Of a stretch of 64,000 nt of DNA, positions 1 to 10,626 are shown one piece after another. Position 1 is the stretch's first letter. Every line of letters starts with the position of its first letter. The translations under genes were made by a program, and so were the position numbers. The notes below the pieces were generated by a model. It had not been told where the DNA came from. It ran no database searches and was given only the letters and a program-made list of their open reading frames with translations. Location: assembly GCF_014467235.1 (NCBI RefSeq), contig NZ_NKHP01000010.1, positions 1 to 64,000 of the forward strand, in the 5' to 3' direction. The stretch is from Xenorhabdus indica (GTDB taxonomy: Bacteria > Pseudomonadota > Gammaproteobacteria > Enterobacterales > Enterobacteriaceae).

Positions 1-34
1 GTCCGGCAGCTTGTTCGGGATTGAAAACAGGATT

Positions 35-154
35 TGTCTGGCGGCAATAGCGCGGTGGTCCCACCTGACCCCATGCCGAACTCAGCAGTGAAACGCCGTC
101 GCGCCGATGGTAGTGTGGGGTCTCCCCATGCGAGAGTAGGGCACTGCCAGACAT
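35..154 (+). rRNA. rrf: 5S ribosomal RNA
   Basis: A 120-base match, from memory, to enterobacterial 5S rRNA. It begins TGTCTGGCGG and ends CTGCCAGACAT, so the terminal stem pairs. The central part is nearly identical to the Escherichia coli gene. Bases 1-34 are the 23S-5S spacer, so the window opens at the end of an rRNA operon with the 16S and 23S genes off the left edge. Confidence 0.97.
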
Positions 155-206
155 TTATTTAAAGATGTTGCCGGTACGAAAGGCAGCATGGAAAAAGCAA
201 TTCGGT

Positions 207-283
207 GGTGCGGTAGTTCAGTTGGTTAGAATACCGGCCTGTCACGCCGGGGGTCGCGGGTTCGAGTCCCGTCCGCACCGCCA
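207..283 (+). tRNA. aspT: tRNA-Asp (GTC)
   Basis: A 77-base cloverleaf with an encoded CCA. The acceptor stem is GGTGCGG (207-213) with CCGCACC (273-279), the discriminator is G280 and CCA is 281-283. The anticodon GTC is at 241-243, flanked by a five-pair CCGGC/GCCGG stem, and the T arm carries GGTTCGAGTCC. It lies 52 bases after the 5S gene, a common place for tRNA-Asp in enterobacterial rRNA operons, so it is probably processed from the same transcript. The symbol is by position only. Confidence 0.97.
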
Positions 284-298
284 CCGTATTTAGATGAG

Positions 299-326
299 CC
301 CCTGAGAGAAATCTCAGGGGTTTTTT
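299..326 (+). terminator. Intrinsic terminator of the rRNA/tRNA operon
   Basis: A perfect nine-pair stem CCCCTGAGA/TCTCAGGGG with a GAAA tetraloop is followed by six T residues. It sits 15 bases after the tRNA CCA end and ends the rRNA operon. Confidence 0.93.
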
Positions 327-468
327 GCTATTTGTTGAATTTCTTGTGGCAGAAGTTGCAATCAGTTATTGAGATGTCATATTAATGGAGGAAATCACAT
401 TGAGGTAGGTTGGGGGCCACTTGATACGAAATAGTTACGTAAGAAAAATCCGTGCGAAAAAAAATCAC

Positions 469-1251
469 ATGCAAAAAAATTATGCTGTGAGATATGTTGC
501 CGGCCAACCTGTAGAACGGGTTTTTCCTGTTTTTAAACAGTTAGTTGAAAAAACCTCACTACCACATGAACCCCTCCTTGCCGATAATAGCGGATTTTCT
601 GTTGCCATTTGGAATATTCATAAGCAGCAACGTCCATTATGGCAAAATGTCTTAGCCTCTTTAATTGAGGAGAGTGACCTTATCTTACTGCAAGAAGCAC
701 AAACGACTCCTGATTTGCTGAAATTTGTTGCAGCCAGTGGTTTGATTGCAGATCAAGTCCCTGCATTTGCTATTCCCCAACATCCATCAGGTGTGATGAC
801 ATTAGCTTCAGCTTCCCCCATCTACTGTTGCCCATTACGGGAAAAAGAACCGATAATCAGGCTTTCAAAATCATCACTTATCACAATTTATCCTTTATCT
901 GATGGTCGACAATTAATGGTAGTTAACGTACATGCCATCAATTTCAGCTTTGGTATTGATGTTTATAGCCGGCAGTTGAATAACATTGGTATCTATATCA
1001 GTATGCATGATGGCCCGGTGATATTTGCTGGTGATTTTAATGCCTGGAGTCGTCGGCGGTTTAAAGTGCTGGAGCGTTTTGCTCAACGTATGGGGCTTAA
1101 AGAAGTCTACTTTAATGATGATCACCGAACGATTGTATTTGGTAAACCCTTAGATTTTGTTTTTTACCGTGAGTTAAACGTTCTGAGTGCAACCGTTTTA
1201 ACGACCGTCGCTTCTGATCACAATCCGCTTATGGTCAGGTTTTCGTTATAG
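469..1251 (+). CDS. yafD: YafD-type endonuclease/exonuclease/phosphatase-family protein
   Basis: A 260-residue protein of the endonuclease/exonuclease/phosphatase (EEP) fold, the fold of DNase I and inositol phosphatases. Visible family motifs are WNIHKQQ near the start, LLQEAQTTP (metal-binding Glu), [10 protein letters not shown] and the C-terminal SDHNPLM (catalytic His). It closely resembles E. coli YafD, whose substrate is not firmly known. I chose ATG 469 because [14 protein letters not shown] lines up with the E. coli N terminus. A TTG at 421 would add 16 residues. It stands alone downstream of the rRNA terminator and converges on the permease gene. Confidence 0.88.
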   Translation: MQKNYAVRYVAGQPVERVFPVFKQLVEKTSLPHEPLLADNSGFSVAIWNIHKQQRPLWQNVLASLIEESDLILLQEAQTTPDLLKFVAASGLIADQVPAFAIPQHPSGVMTLASASPIYCCPLREKEPIIRLSKSSLITIYPLSDGRQLMVVNVHAINFSFGIDVYSRQLNNIGIYISMHDGPVIFAGDFNAWSRRRFKVLERFAQRMGLKEVYFNDDHRTIVFGKPLDFVFYRELNVLSATVLTTVASDHNPLMVRFSL

Positions 1252-1296
1252 AATACATAGATGATAATTGACGTAGAGAATTAAACAGGGGAAGAG

Positions 1297-1327
1297 AAAA
1301 AACGCCGGAAGAATACCGGCGCTTTTG
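1297..1327. terminator. Bidirectional terminator between yafD and the permease gene
   Basis: The hairpin CGCCGG (1303-1308)/CCGGCG (1316-1321) has A residues on its left and CTTTT on its right. On the minus strand it is followed by a run of six T, so it is best read as the terminator of the minus-strand permease gene that ends at 1338. It may also stop yafD transcripts. Confidence 0.75.
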
Positions 1328-1337
1328 AAGGTAAGTT

Positions 1338-2723
1338 CTATTGGTTAGAAAGATGGGGCACGGCTATTTTTTTCTTTACACCGAAAAAATATGCGAGGGT
1401 TAGAACAAGCACCCAACCTACTCCTACATATAAGGCGTCCCTCGTCTGATCGAAAAAGCCGAGTAACAAGATGACTGCACTCATGAAAACAATCGTAATT
1501 GCAGGCGCTATTGGCCACATGGGTACTGGAAATTTTAAGGTCTTGATTTCTTCTACACTCATCTTACGACGCATAGCTACATGAGAAAGTAAAATCATCA
1601 GCCATACCCAAACTGTTGCGAATGTTGCAACTGACGCAATAAGGATAAAAATATCATCAGGGAGCAGATAATTGAGCAATACACCGAGTAGCAGAACAGT
1701 AATCATGACCAGAACGGTCATCCACGGAACACCATTACTGGTCAGTTTTTTGAATGACTCCGGTGCCTGTCCTTCTTGAGCCATACCATACATCATTCTT
1801 CCGGCACCAAAAATATCGCTGTTAATAGCTGAAATAGCCGCAGTAATCACAACAACATTCAGAATATTTGCGGCTGAGCTAATTCCCAAATTAGAAAAAA
1901 TTTGTACAAATGGGCTTCCGTTCTGACCGATTTGATTCCACGGATAGATGCACATCAGAATACATAAGGTCAGGACATAAAAGATCAAAATACGGAATGG
2001 AACAGCATTAATGGCTTTAGGTATTGTTTTTACCGGATCTTTAGCTTCACTGGCAGTAATACCAATAACTTCTATCCCCCCAAAAGCAAACATCACAATG
2101 GCAAATGAGGCAATCACACCACTAATGCCATTTGGCATAAAGCCCCCATGTTCCCATAAATTGGCGATACCTGTAGTATATTCAGTCGCTTGACCAAAAC
2201 CATAGATCATAATTACCAGGCCACCAATGATCATGGCAATAATGGCAGTAACTTTAACGATAGAAAGCCAAAACTCCATTTCACCGAAAATCTTCACATG
2301 GCATAGGTTTAGCGCCCCGATAAAACATACGATACCCAGAACCCAAATCCATTGATCGACATGCGGGAACCAAAGTTTCATATACATGCCGAATGCAGTA
2401 ATATCAGCGAGGCAAACAAACAGCATTTCAAGAACATAGATCCAGCCAGTCAGGAAACCGGCTAATGGCCCCAGATAATGGCTGGCATACTGTGAAAAGG
2501 AACCGGAAACAGGATGGTGAACGGCCATTTCTCCAAGTGCTCTCATCACCATAAATACGGCAGCACCGCCGATTAAATAGGCCAGCAATACAGCAGGGCC
2601 TGCTTGCTGAATTGCAGCTGCTGAGCCATAAAACAGCCCTGTGCCTATTGCAGAGCCTAAAGCCATGAAGCGGATATGCCTCACACTCAGGCCCTGTTTA
2701 AGCTGATTTTCATTGTCTTGCAT
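1338..2723 (-). CDS. proY: APC-family amino acid permease, ProY type
   Basis: A 461-residue inner-membrane amino-acid transporter of the APC superfamily (AAT family) with about 12 hydrophobic segments. The N-terminal signature [21 protein letters not shown] and the [18 protein letters not shown] segment are typical. It most resembles E. coli ProY, a cryptic proline permease, so proline is the first guess but substrate is inference. The start at 2723 has a weak GGGA 9 bases upstream. It converges with yafD and is divergent from queE, so it probably has its own promoter in the 185-bp gap to queE. Confidence 0.8.
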   Translation of the reverse strand: MQDNENQLKQGLSVRHIRFMALGSAIGTGLFYGSAAAIQQAGPAVLLAYLIGGAAVFMVMRALGEMAVHHPVSGSFSQYASHYLGPLAGFLTGWIYVLEMLFVCLADITAFGMYMKLWFPHVDQWIWVLGIVCFIGALNLCHVKIFGEMEFWLSIVKVTAIIAMIIGGLVIMIYGFGQATEYTTGIANLWEHGGFMPNGISGVIASFAIVMFAFGGIEVIGITASEAKDPVKTIPKAINAVPFRILIFYVLTLCILMCIYPWNQIGQNGSPFVQIFSNLGISSAANILNVVVITAAISAINSDIFGAGRMMYGMAQEGQAPESFKKLTSNGVPWMTVLVMITVLLLGVLLNYLLPDDIFILIASVATFATVWVWLMILLSHVAMRRKMSVEEIKTLKFPVPMWPIAPAITIVFMSAVILLLGFFDQTRDALYVGVGWVLVLTLAYFFGVKKKIAVPHLSNQ

Positions 2724-2757
2724 TCGTTAATCCCATCTATCTTTCATGCCAGAGAGT

Positions 2758-2789
2758 ATTTTCAGGCATACGCTATTTCAGGCATACAA
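2758..2789. repeat. 16-bp tandem duplication in the proY-queE gap
   Basis: Two adjacent 16-base units (2758-2773 and 2774-2789) share TTTCAGGCATAC at 2760-2771 and 2776-2787. They lie in the divergent promoter region of proY and queE. No known operator was recognised in them. Confidence 0.7.
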
Positions 2790-2908
2790 TGCCGTGTCTG
2801 GCGTCAGATGCCAGTAAAAGCAACCTCGTACCATACCATAAAGATGGATGTTCGCGGGATAGATATCTGTAATAATAACGGGCAGTTTATTAAAACCAGA
2901 GTTTTTTT

Positions 2909-3580
2909 ATGATCTACCCAATAAATGAAATGTTCCAGACTTTGCAGGGGGAAGGGGTATTTACCGGTGTTCCTTCTGTTTTCATTCGATTACAAGGATG
3001 TCCAGTAGGGTGCAGTTGGTGTGATACCAAGCATACTTGGGAAAAAAAGGTTGATAAGCAGCAGCCGATGGAAAACATCTTGGTGAAATCGCAGGATAGC
3101 GATATATGGGGGGTAGCAACGCCACGGCAAATGATTAATTTATTCACTCGCCAGGGATACACTGCACGTCATGTTGTTATTACTGGTGGAGAGCCGTGCT
3201 TGTACGATTTACGTCCCTTAACTGAAACGCTGGAAAGAGAGGGTTACCAGTGTCAGATAGAGACCAGTGGCACACATGCAATCTGTTGTTCTGATAAAAC
3301 TTGGGTAACAGTTTCACCAAAAGTGAAAATGCGTGGTGGATACAAGGTCTTGCCAGAAGTTATGCAACGGGCAAACGAAGTTAAACATCCTGTCGGTCGG
3401 GAGCGCGATATTGAAGCATTAGACGAACTTCTAACCATGCTTAATGAAGATAATGCGCCGGTTATTGCTTTACAGCCTATCAGCCAGAAAGAGGAAGCTA
3501 CTCGTTTATGTATTGAAACCTGCATTGCCCGTAACTGGCGTTTTTCCATGCAGACACACAAATACTTAAATATCGCCTGA
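2909..3580 (+). CDS. queE: 7-carboxy-7-deazaguanine synthase QueE
   Basis: A radical-SAM enzyme of 223 residues, the same length as E. coli QueE. It rearranges 6-carboxytetrahydropterin to 7-carboxy-7-deazaguanine, the ring-contraction step of preQ0 and queuosine synthesis. The 4Fe-4S motif CPVGCSWC is at residues 31-38 (C31, C35, C38), the CxxxCxxC arrangement of this family. N-terminal INEMFQTLQGEG and C-terminal LQPISQK are also diagnostic. The ribosome site is weak. It converges with queD, which supplies its substrate, and the two share the hairpin at 3604-3632. Confidence 0.95.
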   Translation: MIYPINEMFQTLQGEGVFTGVPSVFIRLQGCPVGCSWCDTKHTWEKKVDKQQPMENILVKSQDSDIWGVATPRQMINLFTRQGYTARHVVITGGEPCLYDLRPLTETLEREGYQCQIETSGTHAICCSDKTWVTVSPKVKMRGGYKVLPEVMQRANEVKHPVGRERDIEALDELLTMLNEDNAPVIALQPISQKEEATRLCIETCIARNWRFSMQTHKYLNIA

Positions 3581-3603
3581 TGTGAATTGAATTTTCATAT
3601 ATG

Positions 3604-3636
3604 CATTCAGCACCAACACCTGGTGCTGAATGTTTT
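3604..3636. terminator. Terminator hairpin between queE and queD
   Basis: A perfect 12-pair stem CATTCAGCACCA/TGGTGCTGAATG with loop ACACC is followed by TTTT on the plus strand. The T run overlaps the queD stop codon. It terminates queE and is positioned to act on queD readthrough too. Confidence 0.85.
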
Positions 3637-3997
3637 ACTCTCCACGATAGATACAACCTGCGCTACAGGTTTCTTTTACCATGACGGCACTGAGTTGTGG
3701 CAAAGTGGGTTTTAGCTCTCTCCAGATCCATTTGGCCAGAACTTCGCTGGTTGGATTTTCCAGACCAGGGATCTCATTGAGGTAGTGGTGATCAAGCCGT
3801 TCCCAAATTGGTTTGAAAGTAGCTTTTACATCGGCAAAGTCCATGAGCCATCCGCTATGGGGATCAACATCACCGGTAATTTCCAGACGTACCATAAATG
3901 AGTGCCCATGTAGGCGGCCACATTTATGCCCTTCAGGAACATGTGGCAGGCGATGCGCCGCTTCAAATTGAAAATCTTTAAAGATGGTAGTGCTCAT
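3635..3997 (-). CDS. queD: 6-carboxy-5,6,7,8-tetrahydropterin synthase QueD
   Basis: A 120-residue member of the 6-pyruvoyl-tetrahydropterin synthase family. It converts dihydroneopterin triphosphate to 6-carboxytetrahydropterin, the step before QueE. Zinc ligands H15, H30 and H32 and the catalytic C26 are all present ([18 protein letters not shown]). The end, [14 protein letters not shown], is like E. coli QueD. Start 3997 is preferred over 4018 because AGGAAA lies 8 bases upstream and MSTT matches the family start. Confidence 0.95.
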   Translation of the reverse strand: MSTTIFKDFQFEAAHRLPHVPEGHKCGRLHGHSFMVRLEITGDVDPHSGWLMDFADVKATFKPIWERLDHHYLNEIPGLENPTSEVLAKWIWRELKPTLPQLSAVMVKETCSAGCIYRGE

Positions 3998-4208
3998 AAT
4001 ACTTTTTCCTGATTTCAAAAGGCCGGCTATTCTACCTGAACTTTCGGGCTTAACGTGATTTTTCTGTAGAAATAAAATCCAGTGTTTAACAACTTTATCG
4101 ATATATTAAATCTGTAAATAAAGTTAGGTAATTTAGTTATTAGATATTGCAAACCTTTCTTTAATTCCAGTGTCAGTTGTGGGATAACCTTATGATTAAT
4201 CCATGTTT

Positions 4209-4256
4209 ATGATGATTGTTTATCATGATGATTGTTAATCGTGGATATTGGCTATC
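4209..4256. repeat. 16-bp tandem repeat upstream of cysJ
   Basis: Three consecutive 16-base units: ATGATGATTGTTTATC (4209), ATGATGATTGTTAATC (4225) and a diverged GTGGATATTGGCTATC (4241). The first two differ at one base and the third matches at 10 of 16. The array ends 17 bases before the cysJ ATG, so it lies in the 5' leader or promoter of cysJIH, where CysB would be expected to act. No CysB site was assigned. Confidence 0.8.
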
Positions 4257-4273
4257 GCAAAGGGCTCTGGATA

Positions 4274-6082
4274 ATGACCGCAAAACCACCTCCAACTGCA
4301 TTATTACCTGTTTCTCCGGAACAATTGTCACGCCTGCAATCTGCGGTCAGTGATTTTTCTCCACATCAATTGGCTTGGTTATCAGGCTATCTTTGGGGAA
4401 TGTTAAACTCCCAACCACAAGCCAACGCTGTGGCACCTGCGCCAACTGTTCCCGAACAGGAAACGGTAACACTGATTTCTGCTTCTCAGACGGGTAATGC
4501 CCGTCGTTTGGCGGAACAACTCAGAGATGTTTTACTGACACAAAAGCTGAATGTGAATTTAGTTAATGCTGGTGATTATAAATTCAAACAGCTCGCAAAA
4601 GAACGGGTATTGATTATTATTGCTTCGACACAGGGTGAAGGTGAGCCAGCCGAAGAAGCTGTAGCACTCTATAAATATCTGCACTCCAAAAAAGCAGCTC
4701 CGATGAACGAGACGGTTTACGCTGTGTTTGGTTTGGGAGATACCTCTTATGAACACTTCTGTCAGGCGGGTAAAGACTTTGATCGCCGCCTGAGTGAATT
4801 AGGCGCACAGCGGTTATTGGATCGTGTTGATGCTGATGTGGAATATCAGGACGTAGCAGCCCAATGGCGTCAACAAATAACGGATATCTTGAAACAGCGT
4901 GTACCGGCCTCGACTGATACAGCTATAGCTACAACTCAAATGAGGACTACTAGTGAAGTTATCACCAGTCCTTATACTAAAGAAACTCCGCTAACTGCCT
5001 CTCTGTTAGTTAACCAAAAAATCACAGGCCGTGGCTCTGATAAAGATGTCCGCCATATTGAAATTGATCTGGGAGATGCAGGCTTGCATTATCAGCCTGG
5101 TGACGCACTGGGTGTTTGGTTTGAAAACGATCCTGCGTTAGTCGATGAACTGATTAACTTGCTCTTTCTGGAAGGAACTGAACCTGTCAATATGCATGGA
5201 AAATCATTGACTCTGCGTGAGGCTCTGAGCAGTCATATTGAATTGACTCAAAACACGGTAGTCATTGTCGAAAAATATGCTGCATTAACGAAAGATGAAA
5301 AGTTACTTGCTTTAGTCACTGATAAACCGGCACTACAGCTATACGCACAAAAAACACCCATTGTGGATATGGTCAGGCAAGTAGTCTTGCGTCCTGAAGC
5401 CCAACAATTTATCGATATATTGCGCCCACTAACCCCGCGGCTTTACTCCATCTCCTCCTCACAAGATGAAGTCGAAAATGAGGTGCATATTACGGTTGGT
5501 GTTGTTCGATATGACATAGAAGGACGATCCCGTACTGGCGGGGCATCGGGCTATCTGGCAGATAGATTACAAGAAGATGACAGTATCCGTGTTTTTATCG
5601 AGCATAACGATAATTTCCGTTTACCTGCTGATCCTCAAACACCAATCATTATGATTGGCCCCGGCACAGGGATTGCACCATTCAGAGCGTTTTTACAACA
5701 GCGAGATCATCAGGGCGCTGAAGGTAAAAACTGGTTGTTCTTTGGTAATCCCCATTTTATAGAAGATTTCTTGTATCAGGTTGAATTTCAGCGTTATGTC
5801 AAAGAGGGGTTATTGACTCGCATTGATTTGGCTTGGTCACGGGATCAACAGCATAAGGTTTACGTACAGGACAAATTGCGTGAGCAGAGTGAAGAAATCT
5901 GGCGTTGGATCCAAGAGGGAGCACATTTATACGTCTGTGGAGATGCCAATCGTATGGCAAAAGATGTGGAACAGGCATTGCTGGATATCATTTCACAACA
6001 AGGTGGTATGACTGCCGAACAGGCCGATGAGTTTTTGAGTGAACTTCGCCTTGAGCGCCGTTATCAGAGGGATGTTTACTAG
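4274..6082 (+). CDS. cysJ: Sulfite reductase (NADPH) flavoprotein alpha-component CysJ
   Basis: A 602-residue diflavin reductase that passes electrons from NADPH through FAD and FMN to CysI for the six-electron reduction of sulfite to sulfide. An N-terminal flavodoxin domain (about 63-200; [32 protein letters not shown]) is followed by the FAD domain ([17 protein letters not shown]), the NADPH domain ([24 protein letters not shown]) and the terminal YQRDVY. Start 4274 gives the MTAKPPP terminus that matches E. coli. An upstream in-frame start at 4232 would lie inside the tandem repeat. It is the first gene of cysJIH. Confidence 0.96.
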   Translation: MTAKPPPTALLPVSPEQLSRLQSAVSDFSPHQLAWLSGYLWGMLNSQPQANAVAPAPTVPEQETVTLISASQTGNARRLAEQLRDVLLTQKLNVNLVNAGDYKFKQLAKERVLIIIASTQGEGEPAEEAVALYKYLHSKKAAPMNETVYAVFGLGDTSYEHFCQAGKDFDRRLSELGAQRLLDRVDADVEYQDVAAQWRQQITDILKQRVPASTDTAIATTQMRTTSEVITSPYTKETPLTASLLVNQKITGRGSDKDVRHIEIDLGDAGLHYQPGDALGVWFENDPALVDELINLLFLEGTEPVNMHGKSLTLREALSSHIELTQNTVVIVEKYAALTKDEKLLALVTDKPALQLYAQKTPIVDMVRQVVLRPEAQQFIDILRPLTPRLYSISSSQDEVENEVHITVGVVRYDIEGRSRTGGASGYLADRLQEDDSIRVFIEHNDNFRLPADPQTPIIMIGPGTGIAPFRAFLQQRDHQGAEGKNWLFFGNPHFIEDFLYQVEFQRYVKEGLLTRIDLAWSRDQQHKVYVQDKLREQSEEIWRWIQEGAHLYVCGDANRMAKDVEQALLDIISQQGGMTAEQADEFLSELRLERRYQRDVY

Positions 6083-6087
6083 CGTAG

Positions 6088-6153
6088 GCAGTGAAAAACC
6101 GTAAGCAATAAAAACCGACGGGCAATGAAAACAATGAGCAATGAAAAACAAGG
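6088..6153. repeat. 16-17-bp tandem repeat spanning the cysJ-cysI junction
   Basis: Four degenerate units begin at 6088, 6105, 6122 and 6138, each starting GCAATGAAAA or a one-base variant. Spacing is 17, 17 and 16 bases. The array starts 6 bases after the cysJ stop and runs into the cysI coding start, so the candidate cysI start codons (6125, 6134) and ribosome site lie inside it. Confidence 0.75.
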
Positions 6154-7864
6154 TCCTTTAATTGTTGAAGGTAAACAGGCTGACAGTGAACGCATGAAGT
6201 TAGAAAGTAACTATTTACGCGGGACGATCAGCGAAGATCTAAAAAATGGGCTGACAGGCGGATTTGAAGGCGATAACTTTCTCCTTATCCGTTTCCACGG
6301 TATGTATCAGCAAGATGATCGTGACATCAGGGCAGAACGTGCGGAACAAAAACTGGAACCTCGCCATGCTATCATGCTGCGTTGTCGCTTACCGGGAGGC
6401 ATTATCACTCCCCGCCAATGGTTGGGTATCGATCAGTTTGCGACAGAGAACACCCTGTATGGCAGTATCCGGTTGACTAATCGGCAAACATTCCAATTTC
6501 ATGGCATTTTAAAAAACAACCTCAAACCAGTGCATCAATTACTGGCTCAAATGGGGCTGGATTCACTGGCAACGGCCAATGATGTTAACCGTAACGTATT
6601 GTGTACCTCAAACCCGGTACAGTCTGCGTTGCATCAGCAGGCTTATGAATGGGCGAAGAAAATATCGGAGCATCTTCTGCCGCGTACTAACGCTTACGCA
6701 GAAATCTGGCTGGACAAAGAAAAAATCGCGACAACCGATGAAGAGCCGATCCTGGGTAAAACTTATTTGCCTCGCAAATTCAAAACATCAGTTGTGATCC
6801 CGCCGCAAAATGATGTTGATCTGCATGCCAATGATATGAACTTTGTCGCTATCGCAGAGAATAATCGGCTGATCGGTTTTAATGTGCTGGTGGGGGGGGG
6901 ATTAGCTATGACTCACGGCGATAAGAAAACATTCCCACGTTTGGCGAGTGAATTTGGTTATATTCCGCTAGAGTATACCTTAGCGATTGCTGAAGCCATT
7001 GTGACAACACAGCGTGATTGGGGCAACCGAACCGATCGCAAAAATGCCAAAACTAAATATACCCTTGAGCGTGTCGGTGTTGAAACTTTCAAACAAGAAG
7101 TTGAGAAGCGTGCGGGTGTAAGATTTGAACCGATCCGTCCTTATGAATTGACTGGTCGGGGAGATCAAATTGGCTGGTTAAAAGGTATTGATGACCAATG
7201 GCACTTAACCCTGTTTATTGAAAATGGCCGCTTACTGGATTACCCGAACAAACCGTTAAAAACCGGGATTGCAGAAATTGCCAAAATACACAAAGGTGAT
7301 TTTCGTCTAACTGCGAATCAAAACTTAATTGTGGCAGGCGTACCCGAAAGTGAAAAAGCACGCATTGAAGAAATTGCCCGTTCACATGGCCTGATTGATA
7401 ACAATGTGACTTCTCTGCGCCACCATTCTATGGCGTGTGTTTCGTTTCCGACATGCCCGCTGGCGATGGCAGAAGCTGAGCGTTTCTTACCGACCTTTGT
7501 CGATCATGTCGATGCTTTAATGGCAAAACATGGCGTCAGTCACGAACATATCGTTCTGCGTGTTACAGGTTGCCCGAATGGGTGTGGTAGAGCGATGTTG
7601 GCAGAAATAGGGCTGGTGGGTAAAGCGCTTGATCGTTATAACCTGCACCTTGGTGGAAATCGCAATGGCAGCCGCATTCCCCGTATGTATCGGGAAAACA
7701 TCACCTCAGCCGAGATTTTGACGATACTGGACGAGTTGATTAGTCACTGGGCAATAGAACGTAATGAGGATGAAGCTTTTGGTGATTTCTTGATCCGCGT
7801 CGGTATTATTAAACCAGTCCTGAATTCAGCCGCTGACTTTTACGATTGGCAGGAGGCGGTATGA
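6134..7864 (+). CDS. cysI: Sulfite reductase hemoprotein beta-component CysI
   Basis: The siroheme and 4Fe-4S subunit of NADPH sulfite reductase, 576 residues from ATG 6134 ([14 protein letters not shown] aligns with E. coli). ATG 6125 would add three residues. The cluster and siroheme cysteines are in [17 protein letters not shown] and CPNGCGRAM. Substrate-binding basic residues are in [13 protein letters not shown] and the [13 protein letters not shown] segment. Siroheme would come from CysG encoded downstream. The gene overlaps cysH by four bases (ATGA). A run of nine G at 6892-6900 encodes part of VGGG and is a possible slippage point. Confidence 0.96.
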   Translation: MSNEKQGPLIVEGKQADSERMKLESNYLRGTISEDLKNGLTGGFEGDNFLLIRFHGMYQQDDRDIRAERAEQKLEPRHAIMLRCRLPGGIITPRQWLGIDQFATENTLYGSIRLTNRQTFQFHGILKNNLKPVHQLLAQMGLDSLATANDVNRNVLCTSNPVQSALHQQAYEWAKKISEHLLPRTNAYAEIWLDKEKIATTDEEPILGKTYLPRKFKTSVVIPPQNDVDLHANDMNFVAIAENNRLIGFNVLVGGGLAMTHGDKKTFPRLASEFGYIPLEYTLAIAEAIVTTQRDWGNRTDRKNAKTKYTLERVGVETFKQEVEKRAGVRFEPIRPYELTGRGDQIGWLKGIDDQWHLTLFIENGRLLDYPNKPLKTGIAEIAKIHKGDFRLTANQNLIVAGVPESEKARIEEIARSHGLIDNNVTSLRHHSMACVSFPTCPLAMAEAERFLPTFVDHVDALMAKHGVSHEHIVLRVTGCPNGCGRAMLAEIGLVGKALDRYNLHLGGNRNGSRIPRMYRENITSAEILTILDELISHWAIERNEDEAFGDFLIRVGIIKPVLNSAADFYDWQEAV

Positions 7865-8595
7865 ACCCGCTCTGCTTATCTGAGCTATTGGTTTTGAATA
7901 CTGAGCAGCGCACGGAAGCGCTTGCCGAAATAAACCAACAACTGGAATTGCTGGATGCCCGTCAGCGTGTAATCTGGGCATTGGAACACCTGCCCGGCGA
8001 ATTTGTTCTTTCTTCCAGTTTTGGTATTCAGGCGGCAGTCTGCCTGCATCTGATCACACAGGAATACCCTGATATCCCCGTTATCCTGACCGATACCGGT
8101 TATCTGTTCCCGGAAACCTATCGGTTTATTGATAAGCTGACTGACAAATTGAAACTGAACTTAAAAATATTTCGTGCAGAACAGAGCCCAGCCTGGCAGG
8201 AAGCACGCTATGGGAAACTGTGGGAACAAGGAATAGAAGGCGTTGAGCACTATAACCAAATCAATAAAGTCGAACCGATGAACCGCGCATTGAAAACATT
8301 ACGTGCACAAACCTGGTTTGCAGGTTTACGTCGCCAGCAATCGGAAAGTCGTGCTAATTTGCCGGTACTGGCGGTTCAACGTGATATATTCAAAATACTG
8401 CCGATTATTGATTGGGATAACCGCCGTATACATCAATACCTGACCCAACATGGTCTTGGATACCATCCACTGTGGGAAGAAGGCTATCTCTCTGTGGGGG
8501 ATATCCATACAACACAAAAATGGGAACCGGGTATGAGCGAAGAACAAACCCGCTTTTTTGGCTTGAAGCGTGAATGTGGATTGCACGAAGGGTGA
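7861..8595 (+). CDS. cysH: Phosphoadenosine phosphosulfate reductase CysH
   Basis: A 244-residue PAPS reductase, the E. coli length, that reduces 3'-phosphoadenylyl sulfate to sulfite with thioredoxin or glutaredoxin electrons. The PP-loop region [10 protein letters not shown], the [11 protein letters not shown] segment, [10 protein letters not shown] and the C-terminal ECGLHEG with its catalytic cysteine are all present. There are no extra cluster cysteines, so it is the PAPS rather than the APS type. Start 7861 has AGGAGG at 7852 and overlaps the cysI stop as ATGA, which indicates translational coupling. Confidence 0.96.
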   Translation: MNPLCLSELLVLNTEQRTEALAEINQQLELLDARQRVIWALEHLPGEFVLSSSFGIQAAVCLHLITQEYPDIPVILTDTGYLFPETYRFIDKLTDKLKLNLKIFRAEQSPAWQEARYGKLWEQGIEGVEHYNQINKVEPMNRALKTLRAQTWFAGLRRQQSESRANLPVLAVQRDIFKILPIIDWDNRRIHQYLTQHGLGYHPLWEEGYLSVGDIHTTQKWEPGMSEEQTRFFGLKRECGLHEG

Positions 8596-9152
8596 GGTGA
8601 TATTACGAGTATTTCTGATTTATCTTGGCTGCGCTTCTTAATTCAACAGGGCGTAGCTCATTATATGTGTTATTTACGTGTGTTATGTGAATACACGAAG
8701 AAGGAATGCTAAACGATCTTGCTTGGGGCAAAATAAAAAATAATAAATAAAAATGATTAAACTAAGGCTGTGTTTTATCTGTCGCCTGGCAGGATCATCT
8801 AAATAAATTGGAGAAACAGATGTAAGATATGATGATAAACTCCATTTTTATCATTCCGCTTTTAAAAATAAAAACTTTTTCCAAAGATCTTAGAAGTTAA
8901 AAATAACCTAAAATGTGATTCTTATCACAAAGTAAACCCATTCAGAAACGAGGGATGAACAATAAAAGAACAGTGATTTTCCCTGAATATTTTGCATGTT
9001 GCAATTTTATAACCCATTAAAAAACTTACCTTATACGATTCAGGAACTAATAATTACTTTTTGTCATTTCATAACCTCCTCACAGCTTCATATATTCATT
9101 TCTTAGATAATTATTACGAAATTAAACACTGAACATTGGATGGCATGTCATT
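8596..9152. other. 557-bp non-coding region between cysH and cysG
   Basis: No gene was found. The region is AT-rich and carries a near-perfect CRP-type palindrome at 8914-8929. The imperfect inverted pair GCTGCGC/GCGTAGC near 8630-8660 lacks a T run. It probably holds the promoter of cysG-cysDNC. Confidence 0.6.
8911..8932. promoter_or_regulatory. Predicted CRP-binding site
   Basis: TGTGA-TTCTTA-TCACA at 8914-8929 matches both CRP half-sites exactly, with AAA on the left and AAAG on the right as in the 22-bp consensus. It is centred about 230 bp upstream of the cysG start. Binding is inferred from sequence only. Confidence 0.7.
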
Positions 9153-10616
9153 GTGGATTATTTACCCTTATTTGTTGAACTGAAATCGCGTGCTGTTTTG
9201 CTGATAGGCGGCGGAGAAGTCGCTTCTCGTAAGGCTGGCTTGCTATTGCGTGCGGGGGCTGTGTTAACCATTGTTGCTCCTGAATTACATCCTGAATTGC
9301 AACAACGTCATCAAAAAGGGGAGCTTGAGTGGTTACAGGGAGCTTTTCACACGGACTATCTTAATGGCGTATTTTTAGTGATTGCAGCAACTGATGACCA
9401 CAGTTCAAACCAATATGTTTTTGCAGAAGCTAATCGCCGCGCTATTTTGGTTAATGTGGTAGATGATCAGTCACTTTGCTCTGCTATTTTTCCTTCAATT
9501 ATTGATCGCTCTCCGGTTATGGTAGCTGTTTCATCCGCTGGAAAATCACCTGTATTAACACGATTACTGCGGGAAAAATTGGAATCCTTGTTGCCTTTTC
9601 ATCTCGGCACGATGGCAGAAATTGCAGGGCGTTGGCGTAATCAGGTGAAACAGAGCCTGACTTCCTTGCGCCAGCGTCGTTATTTCTGGGAAAAAGCATT
9701 TAACGGACGTTTTGCCACATTAGTTGCTAATGGGCAGTTACAACAGGCAGAAGAGCAGTTAGATCAACAACTGCGCGATGAACAACTGAAACAAACCAGT
9801 AAGCGGGGAGAACTGGTGTTAGTCGGAGCAGGCCCCGGTGATCCGGGTTTGTTGACTTTAAAAGGGCTGCAAGTGATCCAGCAAGCAGACGTGGTACTTT
9901 ATGATCATCTGGTCAGCGCTGAAATACTCGAATTAGTTCGCCGTGATGCCGATAAAATCTGTGTAGGCAAAAGAGCAGGATGCCATTCAGTTGCACAGGA
10001 AGAGACCAATGCGTTGATCGTCAAACTGGCACAGCAGGGGAAAAAAGTGGTTCGCCTGAAAGGGGGCGATCCCTTTATTTTTGGCCGTGGTGGAGAGGAA
10101 TTACAGGTTGCCATATCCGCAGGTATTCCTTTTCAGGTAGTGCCTGGTATTACTGCTGCCGTCGGTGCTTCTGCTTATGCGGGTATTCCCCTGACACACA
10201 GGGAACATTCCCAAAGCGTCACTTTTATTACCGGGCATTGCCGTGAAAATGGTAATGAACTGGACTGGTTCGCATTGGCACGAGGCAATCAAACACTGGC
10301 GATTTATATGGGAGTTATAAAGTCAGCTCTGATCAGCCAAAAACTGATTTCACACGGGCGGGATGCCAATACACCCGTTGCCGTGATTGGTTGCGGAACG
10401 CGTTCCGAACAACAAGTGTTAACCGGAACGCTTTCCGAATTGGAACGATTGGCTCAGGATGCTCCATCACCAGCATTGCTGGTAGTAGGAGAGGTGGCTC
10501 AACTTCACCATCAGTTAGCATGGTTCACTCAACAGGCCGTAGATCAGAAAAAGTTATTAGATCCAGAACAATCTATTGTTCCGGTAAATCGTCCCGCTGT
10601 TGTTGACTTAGAATAA
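9153..10616 (+). CDS. cysG: Siroheme synthase CysG (methyltransferase/dehydrogenase/ferrochelatase)
   Basis: A 487-residue multifunctional enzyme that makes siroheme from uroporphyrinogen III. The N-terminal dehydrogenase/chelatase half has [18 protein letters not shown] (NAD binding) and [13 protein letters not shown]. The C-terminal SUMT half has [34 protein letters not shown] and VVPGITAA. The start is GTG 9153, since no nearby ATG is in frame, with GGATGG 9 bases upstream. It is some 30 residues longer than E. coli CysG, mostly a C-terminal tail. It stands directly ahead of cysDNC, a placement that ties it to assimilatory sulfite reduction. Confidence 0.94.
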   Translation: MDYLPLFVELKSRAVLLIGGGEVASRKAGLLLRAGAVLTIVAPELHPELQQRHQKGELEWLQGAFHTDYLNGVFLVIAATDDHSSNQYVFAEANRRAILVNVVDDQSLCSAIFPSIIDRSPVMVAVSSAGKSPVLTRLLREKLESLLPFHLGTMAEIAGRWRNQVKQSLTSLRQRRYFWEKAFNGRFATLVANGQLQQAEEQLDQQLRDEQLKQTSKRGELVLVGAGPGDPGLLTLKGLQVIQQADVVLYDHLVSAEILELVRRDADKICVGKRAGCHSVAQEETNALIVKLAQQGKKVVRLKGGDPFIFGRGGEELQVAISAGIPFQVVPGITAAVGASAYAGIPLTHREHSQSVTFITGHCRENGNELDWFALARGNQTLAIYMGVIKSALISQKLISHGRDANTPVAVIGCGTRSEQQVLTGTLSELERLAQDAPSPALLVVGEVAQLHHQLAWFTQQAVDQKKLLDPEQSIVPVNRPAVVDLE

Positions 10617-10626
10617 GGAACTATCA

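Noticed and set aside
207-283. tRNA-Asp as an integration site
   Set aside because: No integrase, no repeated tRNA 3' end and no foreign DNA follow it. The next gene is an ordinary chromosomal one.
10398-10440. Two similar GGAACGC-TTCCGAA segments inside cysG
   Set aside because: They are separated by 17 bases, are in coding sequence of a well-conserved domain, and do not form a tandem array.
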